This document shows, in pieces, positions 1 to 12,612 of a stretch of 64,000 nt of DNA. Position 1 is the first letter of the stretch. Each line of letters begins with the position of its first letter. This DNA is from Lineus longissimus (taxonomy: Eukaryota > Nemertea > Pilidiophora > Heteronemertea > Lineidae). The DNA lies in the NCBI RefSeq assembly GCF_910592395.1, contig NC_088308.1:4092001-4156000 (forward strand). Direction: 5' to 3'. The notes under the pieces are model-generated. The model searched no databases. It was not told the DNA's origin and saw nothing but the letters and a program-made list of their open reading frames with translations. Made by a program: the position numbers and the translations under genes.

Positions 1-1085
1 GTCACATCCATTGGATTGTGGACCACAGTTTCCTCAGATATTATCAACGGTCGTGGCAGTAGGCCCTATCTATATTGTAAAGCGCCCGCAAACAAGCGAT
101 TTAGTTCGCTGACGTTTCCTACGTCATCATGAGGCGATCCGGTAATGAATTGAAAACCCCTGGTTAGTGGGAGGATGCGGTCACCCATACCAGAATGGCT
201 CGGTTAATGATGTTTCTTCTTTGCGACACTATACGATACGATGTAAGACGCCTTGCCTCATTCACAGCAGGCCGTTATGGCTATCGGCAATTATCATGAT
301 CATGATTTATGGATCATTGTATTCAGGGTTGTCAATAAAATCCACCGTAAATAACCTAATCGTTGGATTGGTTCTCGGGTTTCTGCGGAATGCATGCGGT
401 GACCAGCCGAACGTTATGTTTAATTATCTAGATATGATCTCACGTAGCAATCGAGGGAAAACATCACCACATGCAGGGCCTTGTCAGTCATCTCAAAAAG
501 TGTCACGGTTCGTGCGCTACGTTAGTACCACGGTGACTAAAGGTATACGAGCAAGCCAAGAACACGTCCAATGTTCCTCAGCAACACCATTTGAAGGCAG
601 GACAGCACCACTGGCAACTGAGCTCATATAGTTGGTCGCGTAACCTAAGATAAACAATGTGACATCAGGCTGCTGCCAGATGACACGCATCAACAGGTCA
701 ATAGCGAAAAGATAACAACCATGCAGATGAAATTGTTGCGACATCGATCATCTCAAAGACAGTTTTTAATGGGAAATGTCAAATTTAACATTTGAATATA
801 ATGGATTTTTGCACTGGAGCGTAGATTATTTATTCCGAAGATTTCTCAGCAAACCTGGGTGACCGGATAAGAAATACTGGATTTGTTTACCAGTCTGGTA
901 TTGGTGATATGATGTGGAAACCACAAAATAATGTACTGCAGCTTCTCGCCATGGTTTGGTTATTTAGTCTTTATACGATGTGTCATTTCGACGGCAAAAT
1001 ATAGTTGGCATTTTTGCTTTCACCGAGCACTTTCAGTGCGACGAATGACCATTTGTCACAGAACACCGTGAGCTATAATGACCCC
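1..1085. other. No supported gene (desert, 5' part)
   Basis: I see no exon chain, domain or RNA gene here. A 154-codon open frame on the plus strand (167-631) matches no family I know, lacks low-complexity or domain features, and overlaps a 75-codon frame on the other strand, so I treat it as chance. Confidence 0.5.
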
Positions 1086-1089
1086 CTGC

Positions 1090-1320
1090 GATAGTACACT
1101 CTCGGCAATGGAAATTCTGCAACACCACACTGAGCGAAGGAAAATACCATCTACAACAGTACACGCTGAGCGAAGGAAATTGTCATCTGCAACAGTACAC
1201 GCTGAGCGAAGGAATTTACCACCTGCATGCGACAGTATACTCTGAGCGAAGGATGAAAGAAATGACCATCTGCTTAGACGGTACCTCTGATCAGAGGAAA
1301 TTACCATCTGGCACGGCCAG
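1090..1320. repeat. 36-bp minisatellite
   Basis: The core TGAGCGAAGG recurs at about 1131, 1167, 1203 and 1243, a spacing of 36, 36 and 40 bases. More diverged half-units lie on each side. Each unit reads roughly ACAGTACACGCTGAGCGAAG followed by an ATTRYCATCTGCA-like stretch. Because 36 is a multiple of three, the minus strand stays open for about 100 codons and gives a repetitive peptide (FLRSACTV motif). That frame is a by-product of the repeat, not evidence of a gene. Confidence 0.75.
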
Positions 1321-4300
1321 ACCTTTATTTTGAGAATCAGGGCTAAAAGAGGGAAATAATGCTTCACCAGATATTGAACGCCGAACGCTCACCCCGATAT
1401 ATCGATTATATCGAGAACTTCGTGTACAGTTCGACCGGGAGTTAATGAACTCTTCGATAAAACAAAAACCTGACATGAATAATTCATCGGCAATTCTGAT
1501 GTTCAGCAAAGGATATCGAACGGAATACAACGACGAGGCAATGCTTATAGGGAAAGGCTCGTTTCTGTGTTGGAGACAACTTCCTAGCAGAAAGAAAAGG
1601 CAGAATGTTGAGAGAAGTTCGCGGAAGGCGAAATAACTTACGTATCCGTCGTAACCTCTTCGAAGAAATGCAAAACCTGTCTACTGAGTCGGATCGACAA
1701 ACCAAGCGAAAAATACCGACGGACGTGACTCCAAGCCACTTCAAAGGCCGCTGCAACTACTTGATCACGTTGCCATCGGAGCCGGAACCAGCGCTGAATG
1801 CAAATTCTTTTGCAGTTCCGTCTTTTGTTGGCTGGCCATGGTTGAGGTTCAATCGACCAGAAGACTGGGCTGAACCCCGACCTTTCCGATTCCAATATCC
1901 TCCCCTATACTTGTTTACTCTTGTAACCTCGCGGCTGGCACAGCGACAAGGAAGCAACAGGCATTGGGAAGATTGCCGCCAGAAGTGTTGTGTACTCTGC
2001 TTTGATTACTGCGGGGTATATGAGCGGATGTCGCGAATGTCGGCAATGGCAATCGTATGGAGACGATCCAGTGATGGTCAGGACACGATGAAAAGGACGA
2101 GTGGGGGATTAGTTATATTGCTAGTATTAGAACCTCTTTATCATCAAGCATTAACATAATTCTAAGTCGGACTCGTGCAAACGTGTCAGACAGAAATACT
2201 GATACGAGATGCGGGACTGATGATCACTGACTGGGAACAATGAAACACACCTGTCGTGAGATAAGTCCCGGGATGAGACAGCGCAGAGAAGTGCGTGCGT
2301 CATTTTCTTGAAGTGATACACTTCTTACTTATACGGCCCAATTCGCCTTGCACTGATCAGATTATACTCTGGTCGTGACAAGCTCGCCGCACAAAAACGG
2401 CTTTTCTGGAGGAGATAACCGAGCGGAGGTGCCGACGTGTAGATAGAGGATTCCGCGACAGAGTGGAATAAATTTGCTGAAAGGTAGTTCGAAACAATCA
2501 AGGAACATTCCGCAACCGTCTGTAATAGAGAGGTTCAGTAATATGAGAACGAGATCGAGGTGTCCTTCTGACGACGCGGGATATCTCTTTGCCTTTGTCG
2601 CGGAAATCTCATGAAACAGTGTGCCTTAGCATCTGGTATGCCTAGAAACAATGATACAAAATAATCAAGTTGACTTGATGATATCAACCACAGACAAAAA
2701 CACCACGTTCGCGTTATTGTGAGCTCGGTCAAAATCATAACCTTCTAATATTTTGCCTCTGCAGATGAGCACCTCTCGCCGTGCAGTTGCTGAGCCTCAC
2801 CAAGCTGAGGAGTCAGCCTCTGTTGATTTTAATGTCACATCTGACATGAGATGGTAAAGGTCAAATGCTGATTCCATAAGGCAGCTATTTCGTAACCACA
2901 CAACACAATCCTCCACCACTGGAGCGCCGATCAGGAAAGAGGCGAGGGATTTTCCCGTACGGCAACGTCGTGAACCAATCTACCACTTCGCCATAGAAAA
3001 TCCTTACCGCTGATGAGTGCTTCTTTTGCCGATCGCACTCTGACATTTCTAGAGCAGATAAGGAACAGTTCTGTTTGTCCCCGGAGGACGAGTGAAAGAA
3101 GCGAGCAGTTGAGTGATGCTTATTTCATATAACACGGCTGCTTGACATTTCAATAATCTAACGAGACATGCGGTTGGCGTTCCTTTGTTGTTGTGATGTA
3201 GTTAGTTTATTGGTTACATTTTATTCTGGTACCGAAGGCGGGTTGCATTTTAATAACCGATTAAAACTTTTTCTAATTCATTTTCAGCGGGATCTGACAA
3301 TGCCTCCCTTTCTATGGTGAATGATTCATCGGCGTGACTTAATTACAGTCGTGAGAAATGTACGAAGTAACCAATACCTGTATGTATTCCCAAATCCGAA
3401 TAGTATTGTCTGTCGGCCATGATTGGGTCTGACCGATCGCTAATTGATTGATTAATTCTTGCACTTTCACACATCACATGTTGTGATGGAAGTCTGTTTT
3501 GGCAGAAAAAATATATATCATTCGAGAATGAATACAAGACTAATCAAAACATAAACTATAGAATCCCTCTTTTCAAGAATAAAGAGACGGTTTTGAGAAT
3601 AACAAACTTTTCCAAGCTATTATTCAGATCATATATGACAGGGGCACAAACGTTAAATGTATTGATTTAATGCATCAGTGACAAGCTATTCTGCAAAGGA
3701 TTAACGATGTCGGCAATATCAACATGAAGGAATCGTTGTTGAATGTGAATTGCGACGATGTTTAGCTTGTATATATACATCTGGCAGCAACTACAATCGG
3801 AGTTCGCAGCGACAAAAATCCATCTTTGTGCGGAGCCAAAGCATGAGATATTGCCTCTCAAGAACCGGACCATACCTTGATCTAAACTCATTACCACACT
3901 AGGTAGTTTTGTCAGACAATAGCACGATGTAAATAAATCACCCTTCAGAACATACAGGACTGTTGCGTTCTTCTAAAAGCACCAGCCACCGAAATGCCAC
4001 AGGAGCACGATCTCGTGCAATTTCCAACCCGCTAGCCTGAATGCTAATCAGAGCTGAAGCCAAGTAACTGAGAGTCTATTACGCTGAAACCTCTCAAATC
4101 GAAATCAGAATGCAGGCATGTCAAAGTTTATCTAATTGATCCCTAGTATGGGGACTTAATTGAGAAGCTTCTGCCATTCGACCCCCTCAGGAGATCAGAA
4201 CGTTTCATCTCTTCGACTTAGGGTACATGTTTACTCTGTGAAATAAATTATGTCGGTTTATTAAATGGAGACTTTCTGAGCACTGACGAGCTAGGTGAGG

Positions 4301-5150
4301 CAGTTAAAATGTCCGCCAAAGTGTGCGTCTGCTTTCTCACAGCACCTGCAGCCTAATTCAAGTATTCACGCCCGAATACGAGAAATCGTTTATATTACTC
4401 TGCAAAATGGTGTGTGACCACCTATGATCGGACCCCCTCCTCCCCATCTATTGCAAACTATAGTGCACATTATTCTGGCCTGGGTCTGAATTGTACATAA
4501 ACTGGCATTTCCAGCTATTTACAGGAGTAATTCGATGTTTCCAGCCATACCGGGCATGCAAAAACAAGCAATGCTTTCAGCCCAAATAGAGGCAATGTTT
4601 CAGTAATCAGATTTGCTTCAACAACACACGTGTTATTTCTACGGTTGGCTCTGATCGATATAATACAATTATTCATATAATGAGGCAAAATTTGACGGCA
4701 CATCAACAACATCCCTGGAGCTGTGCAACCGGTTCAATAACACAACTTTATTATGTTATGGTGCACATGGGGAGACTTACTGGAGAACGGGCTGAGGACA
4801 GACCCTGGGCATGTTGAATTAAGTGTAAACATCTCCCTGGCTCAGGTTGAAGGAAACATGACAGGTTTCGTGAATTTTTCCGAGTCATTTTCCTCTCAGT
4901 CCAAGGTATACAAAAAGGCGTGTCACCTTACGCTGGCATCCATTTGTTTCCAATTAATTGACGACTCACTCACACTCACTCACTCACTCCTGCAACTTGA
5001 CATTTCTCAGTAAGTTTTGGCTCTACATAACGTTCCTGAGCCAGCGTCTGTTTCAACACATCCCTTGCAACTCCATGCTCCCCGTGCATCGCGGTCTACA
5101 GCAGAGGCTTCGTCCCTTCGTCGTTTGCCTCCAACATTCTTCGGTTGCTA
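1321..5150. other. No supported gene
   Basis: About 3.8 kb in which I recognise no exon, RNA gene or intact mobile element. Open frames up to 184 codons (1605-2159, plus) overlap frames on the opposite strand and show no recognisable domain. Confidence 0.45.
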
Positions 5151-5179
5151 ATCCACCATGCAGTACCCATACATATCTT

Positions 5180-5560
5180 GGGAAGCCTTGCTGGTTGCGT
5201 TCGACACGACTGTCAAAACCAACATAGTCTGCTCCTTTACACTGGCAGATTACTGTATCACAAATAAGTACATCCGACTCATACGCCAGACTCACAAGGC
5301 CATCCAGCTTACAGATTTGGATCTTGCAGATAAAGTGACACTCCTCAAATTTCTCAGCATTGTCGGATTTCGGACATTATCGAAAGCCGCCTTGAAGTCC
5401 ACGAAAATGGCGAGTGCTGACAGTTGCAACCCACAATACATCCATCAAGATCCTGAAAGAGAAGATTATCAATACACCCTCTGCCCTGTCGGCATGCAGC
5501 CTCCTTGGATCTCTCGTAGCTTCTTTTTGGCGGCCGCATGGATTCTGTTCAGGAGAACAG
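5180..5560 (-). pseudogene. Decayed LINE reverse transcriptase fragment
   Basis: On the minus strand, about 5,480-5,530 encodes RQGRGCIDNLLF. After a frame change, about 5,370-5,440 encodes LSALAIFVDFKAAFDNV. The second motif matches reverse-transcriptase motif A of non-LTR retrotransposons (F-x-D-x-x-x-A-F-D), and the first matches the GRG-x-x-D-x-L/I segment that usually precedes it. The frame is then broken by a stop and shifts. This is a fossil fragment with no intact ORF. The rest of the element was not recognised, and the clade (CR1-, R2- or RTE-like) cannot be decided from this piece. Confidence 0.6.
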
Positions 5561-5639
5561 GACCCAAGACATTCCCTGCACTGGAAATAGGGGTATTCCC
5601 CATTAGTTGCTACAATCGGTTCTGTCCCCCCTTTTAAAC

Positions 5640-8600
5640 AGTATAGCCTAACAGATATATCAGGCCGCTGCTACAATCCTTGCACATTTTCCTTACCTGC
5701 ATTCCCAGACGTCGTTCGTGGTCACGACCGAGCTTTTTCCTGCCATGAGCCAGAGAGAAAGATAGATCAAAGTAGGCCTATACATGAACAGTCATTTCAG
5801 GGCGTATTTCAGAGGCTTTTAAAATCTTTCAATAGAAATGTGATACAGCCAAAACAGGATAAGCCACAGTGAGATTAAATGAGGCGGCTCAAATTCGATC
5901 AGAAGCCGAGAAGAGCATTGGAGCATGCAGTGCTAACAAAAAAGGAAGCGTTTAGAAAGTGGTGTTTCCAAATAGATAAGAGTAAGAAATCGACCGCTTT
6001 GATTTCAGCATGCGAACAACTAATGATAGGTCATCTTGGTAGGTAAGCATTTGATATGGAGAAAGAAGCCAGCAACAAAAGCTGTGCTGGCTCCACGAGA
6101 TAACGCACGAAAGGAATACTTTCTCGACAAGGAAATGTTTTACACCTTGATCTACTTTCTCGGTGTGCGAGTGGTTTGCAAAGATTGTCTATTAAGCAAC
6201 TTCGCAATAAGGAGCTGGCTGTTGGTGTTGGTATCGTTGCGTTGTTTTCGTTTCGCAAAGGCCCTTAGCCTCGCCTTCTAGTAGTGACTTACACCTTGCA
6301 AGAATTCCGAAATCATAATCTATAACACAACGAAATCTCTCTCAGAAATGAGGATGATACTGACTGGCACGGCAAGACAGTCTGAATAGTACTAGTTACT
6401 GATCTGTTGATATCCTCTCTGAGAATGTATATTTCTGAATGAACTGGAAATATGGTGTAGGCCTACATGATCACAGCCCACAAAACAATTTGAATAGTAG
6501 TTGGAGTACGGGAGATATTGAAACAAATTACTCTACTGACAAACCCAGCCCTGATGCCTAAGGAAATCACTTTCAATCAATAACTTTCCAATTAAATTAT
6601 GGTTTTCTAATTACCGACATGACCGAGCCACCCAAGACCTTGACATTTCGACAGTATTCGAGCAACCTCTCTTTATGTGCTGTCAAAAGTAGACACTAGG
6701 ATAATTGAAATCAAAAAGTAACAGTAACTGTGATTATATCGATTAACCAGGAGAAGAGTCGATGTCGTTTCCTTTCGAGCTTTGGTATATGAAAACGTAC
6801 TAGACGTAAAAGAAAGAAAATAACGGGTCCATTTTGAAAACAAATCGCTGTTTCACTTCAATGTTTGGGTGTCGAGTTAAACCAATCAGCGACAAACTAA
6901 TCTTAGTTATTTTTAAAAGTTGTAATAAGTTTAACTGATGTAAGGAGTTTAACTGATCCATGCGTTGATATTGTTTATCACTACGGGTGTGTGTAAATAT
7001 GGTCACATTCACCTCTACTCAGCGGTACTCTTCACGACTCTTTCCGGGAAATACGCGATTCGATTATTTCGATTCGGATCAGAAATCAATATCAGTTCTA
7101 AGAAAGCGTTCGGTTGCTTGTACAGCTTATTACTGCACGCCGCTTGGTGTAATATTGAACAGTTTCTGTTTTTTCTTGCTCTCTGGTAACAGGCATTGAT
7201 CGTTATTGTGAGCTAGGGAGGGGCCAGGTTGAATGAGTCACGGCAATACTTTCAAGTTACATGTAGATAATAAGTCCAGAGTTGAAGTTTTCATAAGTTA
7301 AAAAAATTCTGAAATTTTTTCAAAGCCCGCATTTCAGTGTTTCCATAGACTACATTAGACAGCTATAGAAGGAGCATGACATTCCAGAAGGGGAAACGGA
7401 GCAAAATTTGTCAATCTATCTTAATCTTCGTTCCCAAACAATGAAGGGAGAACGCTCAGAAACTGAAACACTCAACAACGTTCCACCGGAACTAAACATG
7501 GAATGTGTTTTTAAACAGCATCGAGTGTTATAAAAACACTAAGCATTACCTATCTTTTTAAAGATTAGTATAGTCTCTAATCAAGCTGCCTCATGTATTC
7601 AGTAATGCTGTATCGATTTCGCCTCCATCCGGCAGCAGCATGATTGTAAGGACGCCGGCTAAGAATTAGTCCATATTGATTTCTGATAATCGAATTGGGT
7701 ATTCTGCTGCGCTTAATGTTCCAGGTGTGTGTAATTTGCTAAGAAACTTCGATGGCAGAAATCACCATAACACTTTCATTGATCTAAGGAAACTACCCAT
7801 TTCTTGAACGGTTCGTTGGATATTTGAATTCCATTCAGTTCGTAAGACATAACATAGACAGCAATGGTAAAAGGGTGAAAATGTCCAACACAGGAAAACA
7901 AAACAAATCCGAACGACCTTGTAAATAGCCCCATGAAGGCAGCGCATCAATATCAAATATGATCACCATTACTTGTTAACCCGGCCCTGGCATCTTGAAT
8001 CATAAAGGTCGCCGGTCGCATCCTCTAGATCCAACTCAAAATGAGCAGGTCAGCCGCCATCGATGTCTCTTGTGGGTTGGCAGTGAACTGAGAATGACCG
8101 CATGAACTGCATTGTGTTTGATCAAAGTCTTTCCCAAATGCAAGTTTTATATAAAATATCACAAGAAGGTTGTGGGATATAGGGAAACTGGTTAGAACGT
8201 GGTGATTGGCATGCCGACTTATCGGCGGTGAATATCAGTCCTAAAGTATCCTCTTTCCCAGATGGGTATACGCACAACGACAGTGGATCGGCATGGGTGA
8301 TTGGTCTTAAAAGCTCTTTTTTTAATCTAAGGATTATTGTTTGAGGCGTAAGTCGTCATCAACTTATCGCGGCCAAACAACTGATGATTGTTATATATGA
8401 TTGTTTACCCTATATAAGCCACATTATGTACCTTCATAAAGAACGATGATAATGTCCAAAGCCTTGCCGTCGGTATCAGGATTTGTCATTTGAAGTATGT
8501 GGTCCTGAGGTTTGCCACCAGTATGAGAATATATGTCGCCAGTAGATATATGTAGTGTAATGCCGTTCAGAATATGATAGGGACCGAGTTTTGCGGGAAG

Positions 8601-9870
8601 TAGGCCTATATATATATGAGAATTCGTCGCCAGCAAGACAATGCGACGTCATAATACGTGGTCGTCCAGAGCAAGATTATAGTTTGAAGTCAAAACGCAA
8701 ATAGTCAGACCATCTAATAAAACATGCCGCCCGTCGAGAGTAAACAGCTGTTCAGTGTCATGGAGATTAACGGTTGTTAATGCTGGTAATCAGTAATGGT
8801 TAACTTCAATGGCTATCGCAGTCATCGTCGCGGGAATCGATGCTCCGAGATTGAAAGAGATGATTCAATCAGAAGTGGTATTGGCGGCTATGAGATACGG
8901 CCAGATCCTTGACATGATTATCGACCAATGTCGCCTAATCTCCTTGGTTACATCTCAACACCTAGATACAGGGGACAGTATAACTTGCATGTGAAGGTCT
9001 AGGGAAATATCATGATCACATATATGATGATTGCTTTCGCAAGTTGTATTGTAGTCATAAACCATACGTAGTCTATTGTATTGTATTCCTCTATTGTATT
9101 TTAGGTTTTGTTGCATGTTTGGAATATATATGTGCCTCATCAGCCATGCAAAGTCATGATCAGCCCGCAGAAAATCATAATCCGGGATGGTAAATCCGAT
9201 AAATCAAAACTTAGTAGGCCTACATGGATCATTACGAACGGGCGGCGGCAAACGGGCGTGCCTTCGTCGCATGAAAGCTGGTGCAATGTAGACGTATTTA
9301 TCAGTCCGTGAAAAAGCTTGAATCATATACATGATAACGTTTCGATGGTTACTACTGTATAACTTCATACAAATGAATGATTCAAAGCTGAAACTTAAGT
9401 TATGAAGTAAAAATTATATAAAGCCTACCTCATCTAGTTAGATCCCAGAAAATCCGCAACTACGCCTTTGAACAGAAGAAGAGGCGTGCACGTCCTGGCA
9501 GCTAGATATCGTCTGCTCAGATCACCAAAGACGGCAGATCTAATATCGATCCAATGACTTCGTCCTCGGACCAAATCCCATCAGTCAGCGACCACATCTC
9601 GTGTCACCAGGATACCACAATACCTCCGCGCAGCATACGGGTAATGAAGATGAAACCTATCGGTATTGAAGAGTGGAAGCACTGCACACCCTAGCAGTCG
9701 ATGGCTTCAAGCGCTGTTCAGATGGTTCGGTTACCATGGCAAACAACCGCTCCCGCAGACGCTAGACCGCCATGCTACAAGCTTCATTACTGTGAGGGGA
9801 TAGATGAGAGAGTAACTGGTGTGCTAATCACGCGAATTGGCTTGTTTCTCAGCAAAGCTCAGAGCATTCT
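5640..9870. other. No supported gene
   Basis: About 4.2 kb with no exon chain or RNA gene that I can support. Four copies of the octamer TAGGCCTA fall here (5773, 6458, 8601, 9215), part of a window-wide excess. Open frames are all under about 80 codons and look random. Confidence 0.45.
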
Positions 9871-9899
9871 CCATAGAAAAGCCATTCGCAGGTTGCAGT

Positions 9900-10720
9900 C
9901 TTTCCCGAGGAGATTGAGAACAACCATCAACCATGGTCTTTAAAATTCTCAAGGAGACTGAAACCGTCTCCCAATATTTTACCCTTTCGCGACAAGATTG
10001 AGAACCAACTCCTGACATAATTGCATTCCCGGGGATTGAGAACCATATCATCTCATCTCATGGTCTTCAGATTTGAGAGTGATCGCCAGAGAATATGGTC
10101 TTTCCGGTGATGGATATGATGATTTTGAAACCCATCTCTGAATGAGTTTCTCTAATTAGATGAGGTTAGGAAAATCCATCTCCTATGGTCTTGGTAATCA
10201 GAACCATCGCCAATTGATTTTCGAAGACAGAAAAATATCTCAGAGTGATTGAGAACGATCTCCCGAAGATATTCTTGAAAAGTACTGGACTTCCAAGAGA
10301 GGAATACGAGTTCAGAGGGCCTACCAGGGTCAGCATACCCAACCATCTCAACTTCCATGTCGTCCGAGAGTAGATTGAGGTTCATCTCTTTCGGGGCATT
10401 TTTGGAGGGACTGGTCAAAGACATTTCTAATCCGTTAGTTCAACCAGAGGGTAGTTCTTCCCGTTCATCTCGCCTTTTCCGAGGGATGGGACCGAGCCAT
10501 AGCTTCTCAACTTTAAGTATAGTCAGAATGGAGGGGCCAGTGAACCATCTTCTATTATTCCGGATAGAGGTCTACATTGATGTCCTTGGAGTCGACACAA
10601 ATCGAGGTCAATCTCCTAATCTTTCTGGAGGGGAGTGAGGTGCTCTTGCCAGAGGGGATGGAGACTCATCTCTGGGATGGAGATGGAAAGTGAGGGGATG
10701 GAGAAAGACAAAAAAGTTCT
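9900..10720. repeat. Diffuse repeat around GATTGAGAACCATCTC
   Basis: Variants of GATTGAGAACCATCTC recur at irregular spacing: near 9908 (GAGATTGAGAACAACCATC), 9994 (AGATTGAGAACCAACTCC), 10033 (GGATTGAGAACCATATCATC), 10246 (GTGATTGAGAACGATCTCC) and 10373 (AGATTGAGGTTCATCTC). The stretch then runs into GGGATGGAGATGGA-like purine repeats near 10,660-10,710. I read it as an old, diverged tandem array. The overlapping 90-93-codon open frames on both strands (10152-10424, 10357-10638) lie in this repeat and are not supported as genes. Confidence 0.45.
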
Positions 10721-10789
10721 CAATCTTAAATTTTAGGAAAAACTGACCGCCCCTTTGTGCAAATTGGAGTGAAGAAGTCAAAGTGTCAT

Positions 10790-12124
10790 GTCAGATGTCT
10801 TGATACATTTATTGTAAAAAAGGTTTGCACACTACACACATTTACAAGTCGATATTGTACACGCCATCCTTTCAAGTGTTCCCTGCTCACCAGTATTATA
10901 TGCTAAGAGGACATGGATAAAACATTGGTAGGAGAACTGAACATCACTTGAAAACCATGTTTGAAAAAATTGAACAAATCAAAAATGAAGTGTTACACAT
11001 ATTGAAATGACCAGCTCAGCTGTACAAAGAGACTGTGGTGACGTTTATAGTAAATCAAGCAAAATGTTACGAATTAGGTACCGGGTACAAAATTCATCTG
11101 AAATTCAAGAAAATTGACTATGTAAATGCAACACCGAGTTTGAAGTTTAGGTTTTTACTTAACATTATGATGATAATCAAAATCTTCAATTACGTGTTTT
11201 GACAACCATTTTTTCAACTTATCACTGCATTGATTGGACAATACTAGAATTACAAACATTCCCCACTGGTACTTCATATGATATTAAACAAAAGAAATTA
11301 CATTGCACCAAGCACATGATGAAAATTTGATGTGTCTGGACAACTAAATTAAGTTGCACAATACGCAAAGCAAAAAATTAGCGCCTGATTTAACAAACCA
11401 CATGACATTTTATTAGCAGCATGAAATTAAACTGCATTATGAAAATTGCATTAAGAAAGCTGAAAGGAAAGTTTGAATGTTATACTTTTTACCACATTGT
11501 AACAACTGGCAAAATGGGAAGACAAAATTTACAGTATTTTAAGATGATTCTTTTTAACAACAGCCACCATCAGCCCATTTGCTAGTCTACACAACAAATA
11601 ATACCATAATAATACAAACTTGTGGGAGAGTATTAGAAGCACAGGCTAACAATGAATGCAAGGTCACATGATAACAATCTTCCACCAATGGATTGTAGAA
11701 AAGATGACAATTTAACAGTTCTGTACATAATTCAAAAGGTTTCATTTAATACCCTCTGCAATCATACTGGAATTAAGACCTTTATGTGACCAATCTTAGT
11801 AACATTTCCTGACTGCATAATTCTGTGAACAAAACAAACAGAAGCCCCCAAAAATATTCTTCAAGTTAACATTTGCTGCCTTTTGCCTTTTCAGTTACGA
11901 TGAGTTTATAATTCATGATTTTTATCTTAATAGGTTTGGTACACGTATGCCCACCACGATAGGACAGGAAGTATGAAGTGGTGTTACACAGAACATATTT
12001 TCTACTATTTACAATGAAATAAATACAAATGCTTTGAACTGGTGACAAAAGTAAACATAGAAACATAGGTGAATTTGATCAACGCTGAGGCTCTGTTTTG
12101 GTTTTCTTCTTTCTCAAACGTGAG
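10790..12124 (-). other. 3' UTR exon of the SAP/RRM gene
   Basis: The coding exon has stop TAG at 12615-12613. Three bases later an intron donor (AAG|GTTAGT) appears at 12610. A matching acceptor, with a pyrimidine tract ending TTCCAG, lies just before 12124, so the remaining 1.3 kb to the distal AATAAA is read as a 3' UTR exon. It is AT-rich with no sustained open frame. The last intron therefore sits only 3 nt after the stop, too close to provoke nonsense-mediated decay under the usual 50-nt rule. Confidence 0.5.
10807..10812 (-). terminator. Poly(A) signal of the SAP/RRM gene
   Basis: TTTATT on the plus strand gives AATAAA on the minus strand. It is the most distal canonical hexamer seen downstream of the last exon of the SAP/RRM gene. 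Upstream hexamers in the same UTR (near 11,409 and 12,219) could give shorter transcripts. Confidence 0.45.
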
Positions 12125-12471
12125 CTGGAACGAAAAGACAACCATGTGAACAACCAAAAATACAAAATACATTGTGAACAGCCCAAAACCATCAATTACT
12201 AACTAGAGAGACTGAGTTTCATTTATTTTGAAATATTGCAAATTGGACACATTTCTCTTATCTGGAGCTGATAGAACACAAATAAATACACTCTGCTTCA
12301 TTAACTTGACAGCTGTACCCAATAAAATTCTCTCACATTAATTGTTGCCGAGAGCATTAACCACAAAATCAGGTTTCTATATGTTAATGTTTAAATGCAC
12401 AACTGTCCCGAACATACATGCGTGTGTCAGTGACAGCACATTTCAGCCATCAGCAACACAGGAAGGTCGAC

Positions 12472-12550
12472 CACAGTTCAGAACTAACTGGCATTTCTCG
12501 ATCAGGACTCAGAGACTCTAGTCCGTATTACCAGAATTCATCACAACTGC
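12472..12550 (-). ncRNA. Box C/D snoRNA, copy 1
   Basis: Read on the minus strand: box C TGATGA (12543-12538) near the 5' end, box D CTGA (12481-12478) near the 3' end, an internal D' box CTGA after GACTAGAGTCT, and a C'-like TGATCGA. The flanks CAGT/ACTG can close a short terminal stem. It lies in the intron between the last coding exon and the 3' UTR exon of the host gene. The same core occurs in two neighbouring introns (copies near 13.6 and 14.8 kb). The guide upstream of D' is identical in all three. Copy length, about 75-80 nt, is normal for the class. Confidence 0.8.
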
Positions 12551-12612
12551 TTGTTACTTTTCAATATAATCCTCATTATCTTGTAAAATGAAGTCTAAAA
12601 GACACTAACCTT

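Noticed and set aside
167-631. 154-codon plus-strand frame
   Set aside because: No recognisable domain, signal or splice context, and it lies in a gene desert.
1056-1367. 103-codon minus-strand frame with repeated FLRSACTV peptide
   Set aside because: It is a by-product of the 36-bp minisatellite.
9701-10051. Overlapping 75-80-codon frames on both strands
   Set aside because: They run through the diffuse GATTGAGAACC repeat and share no family features.
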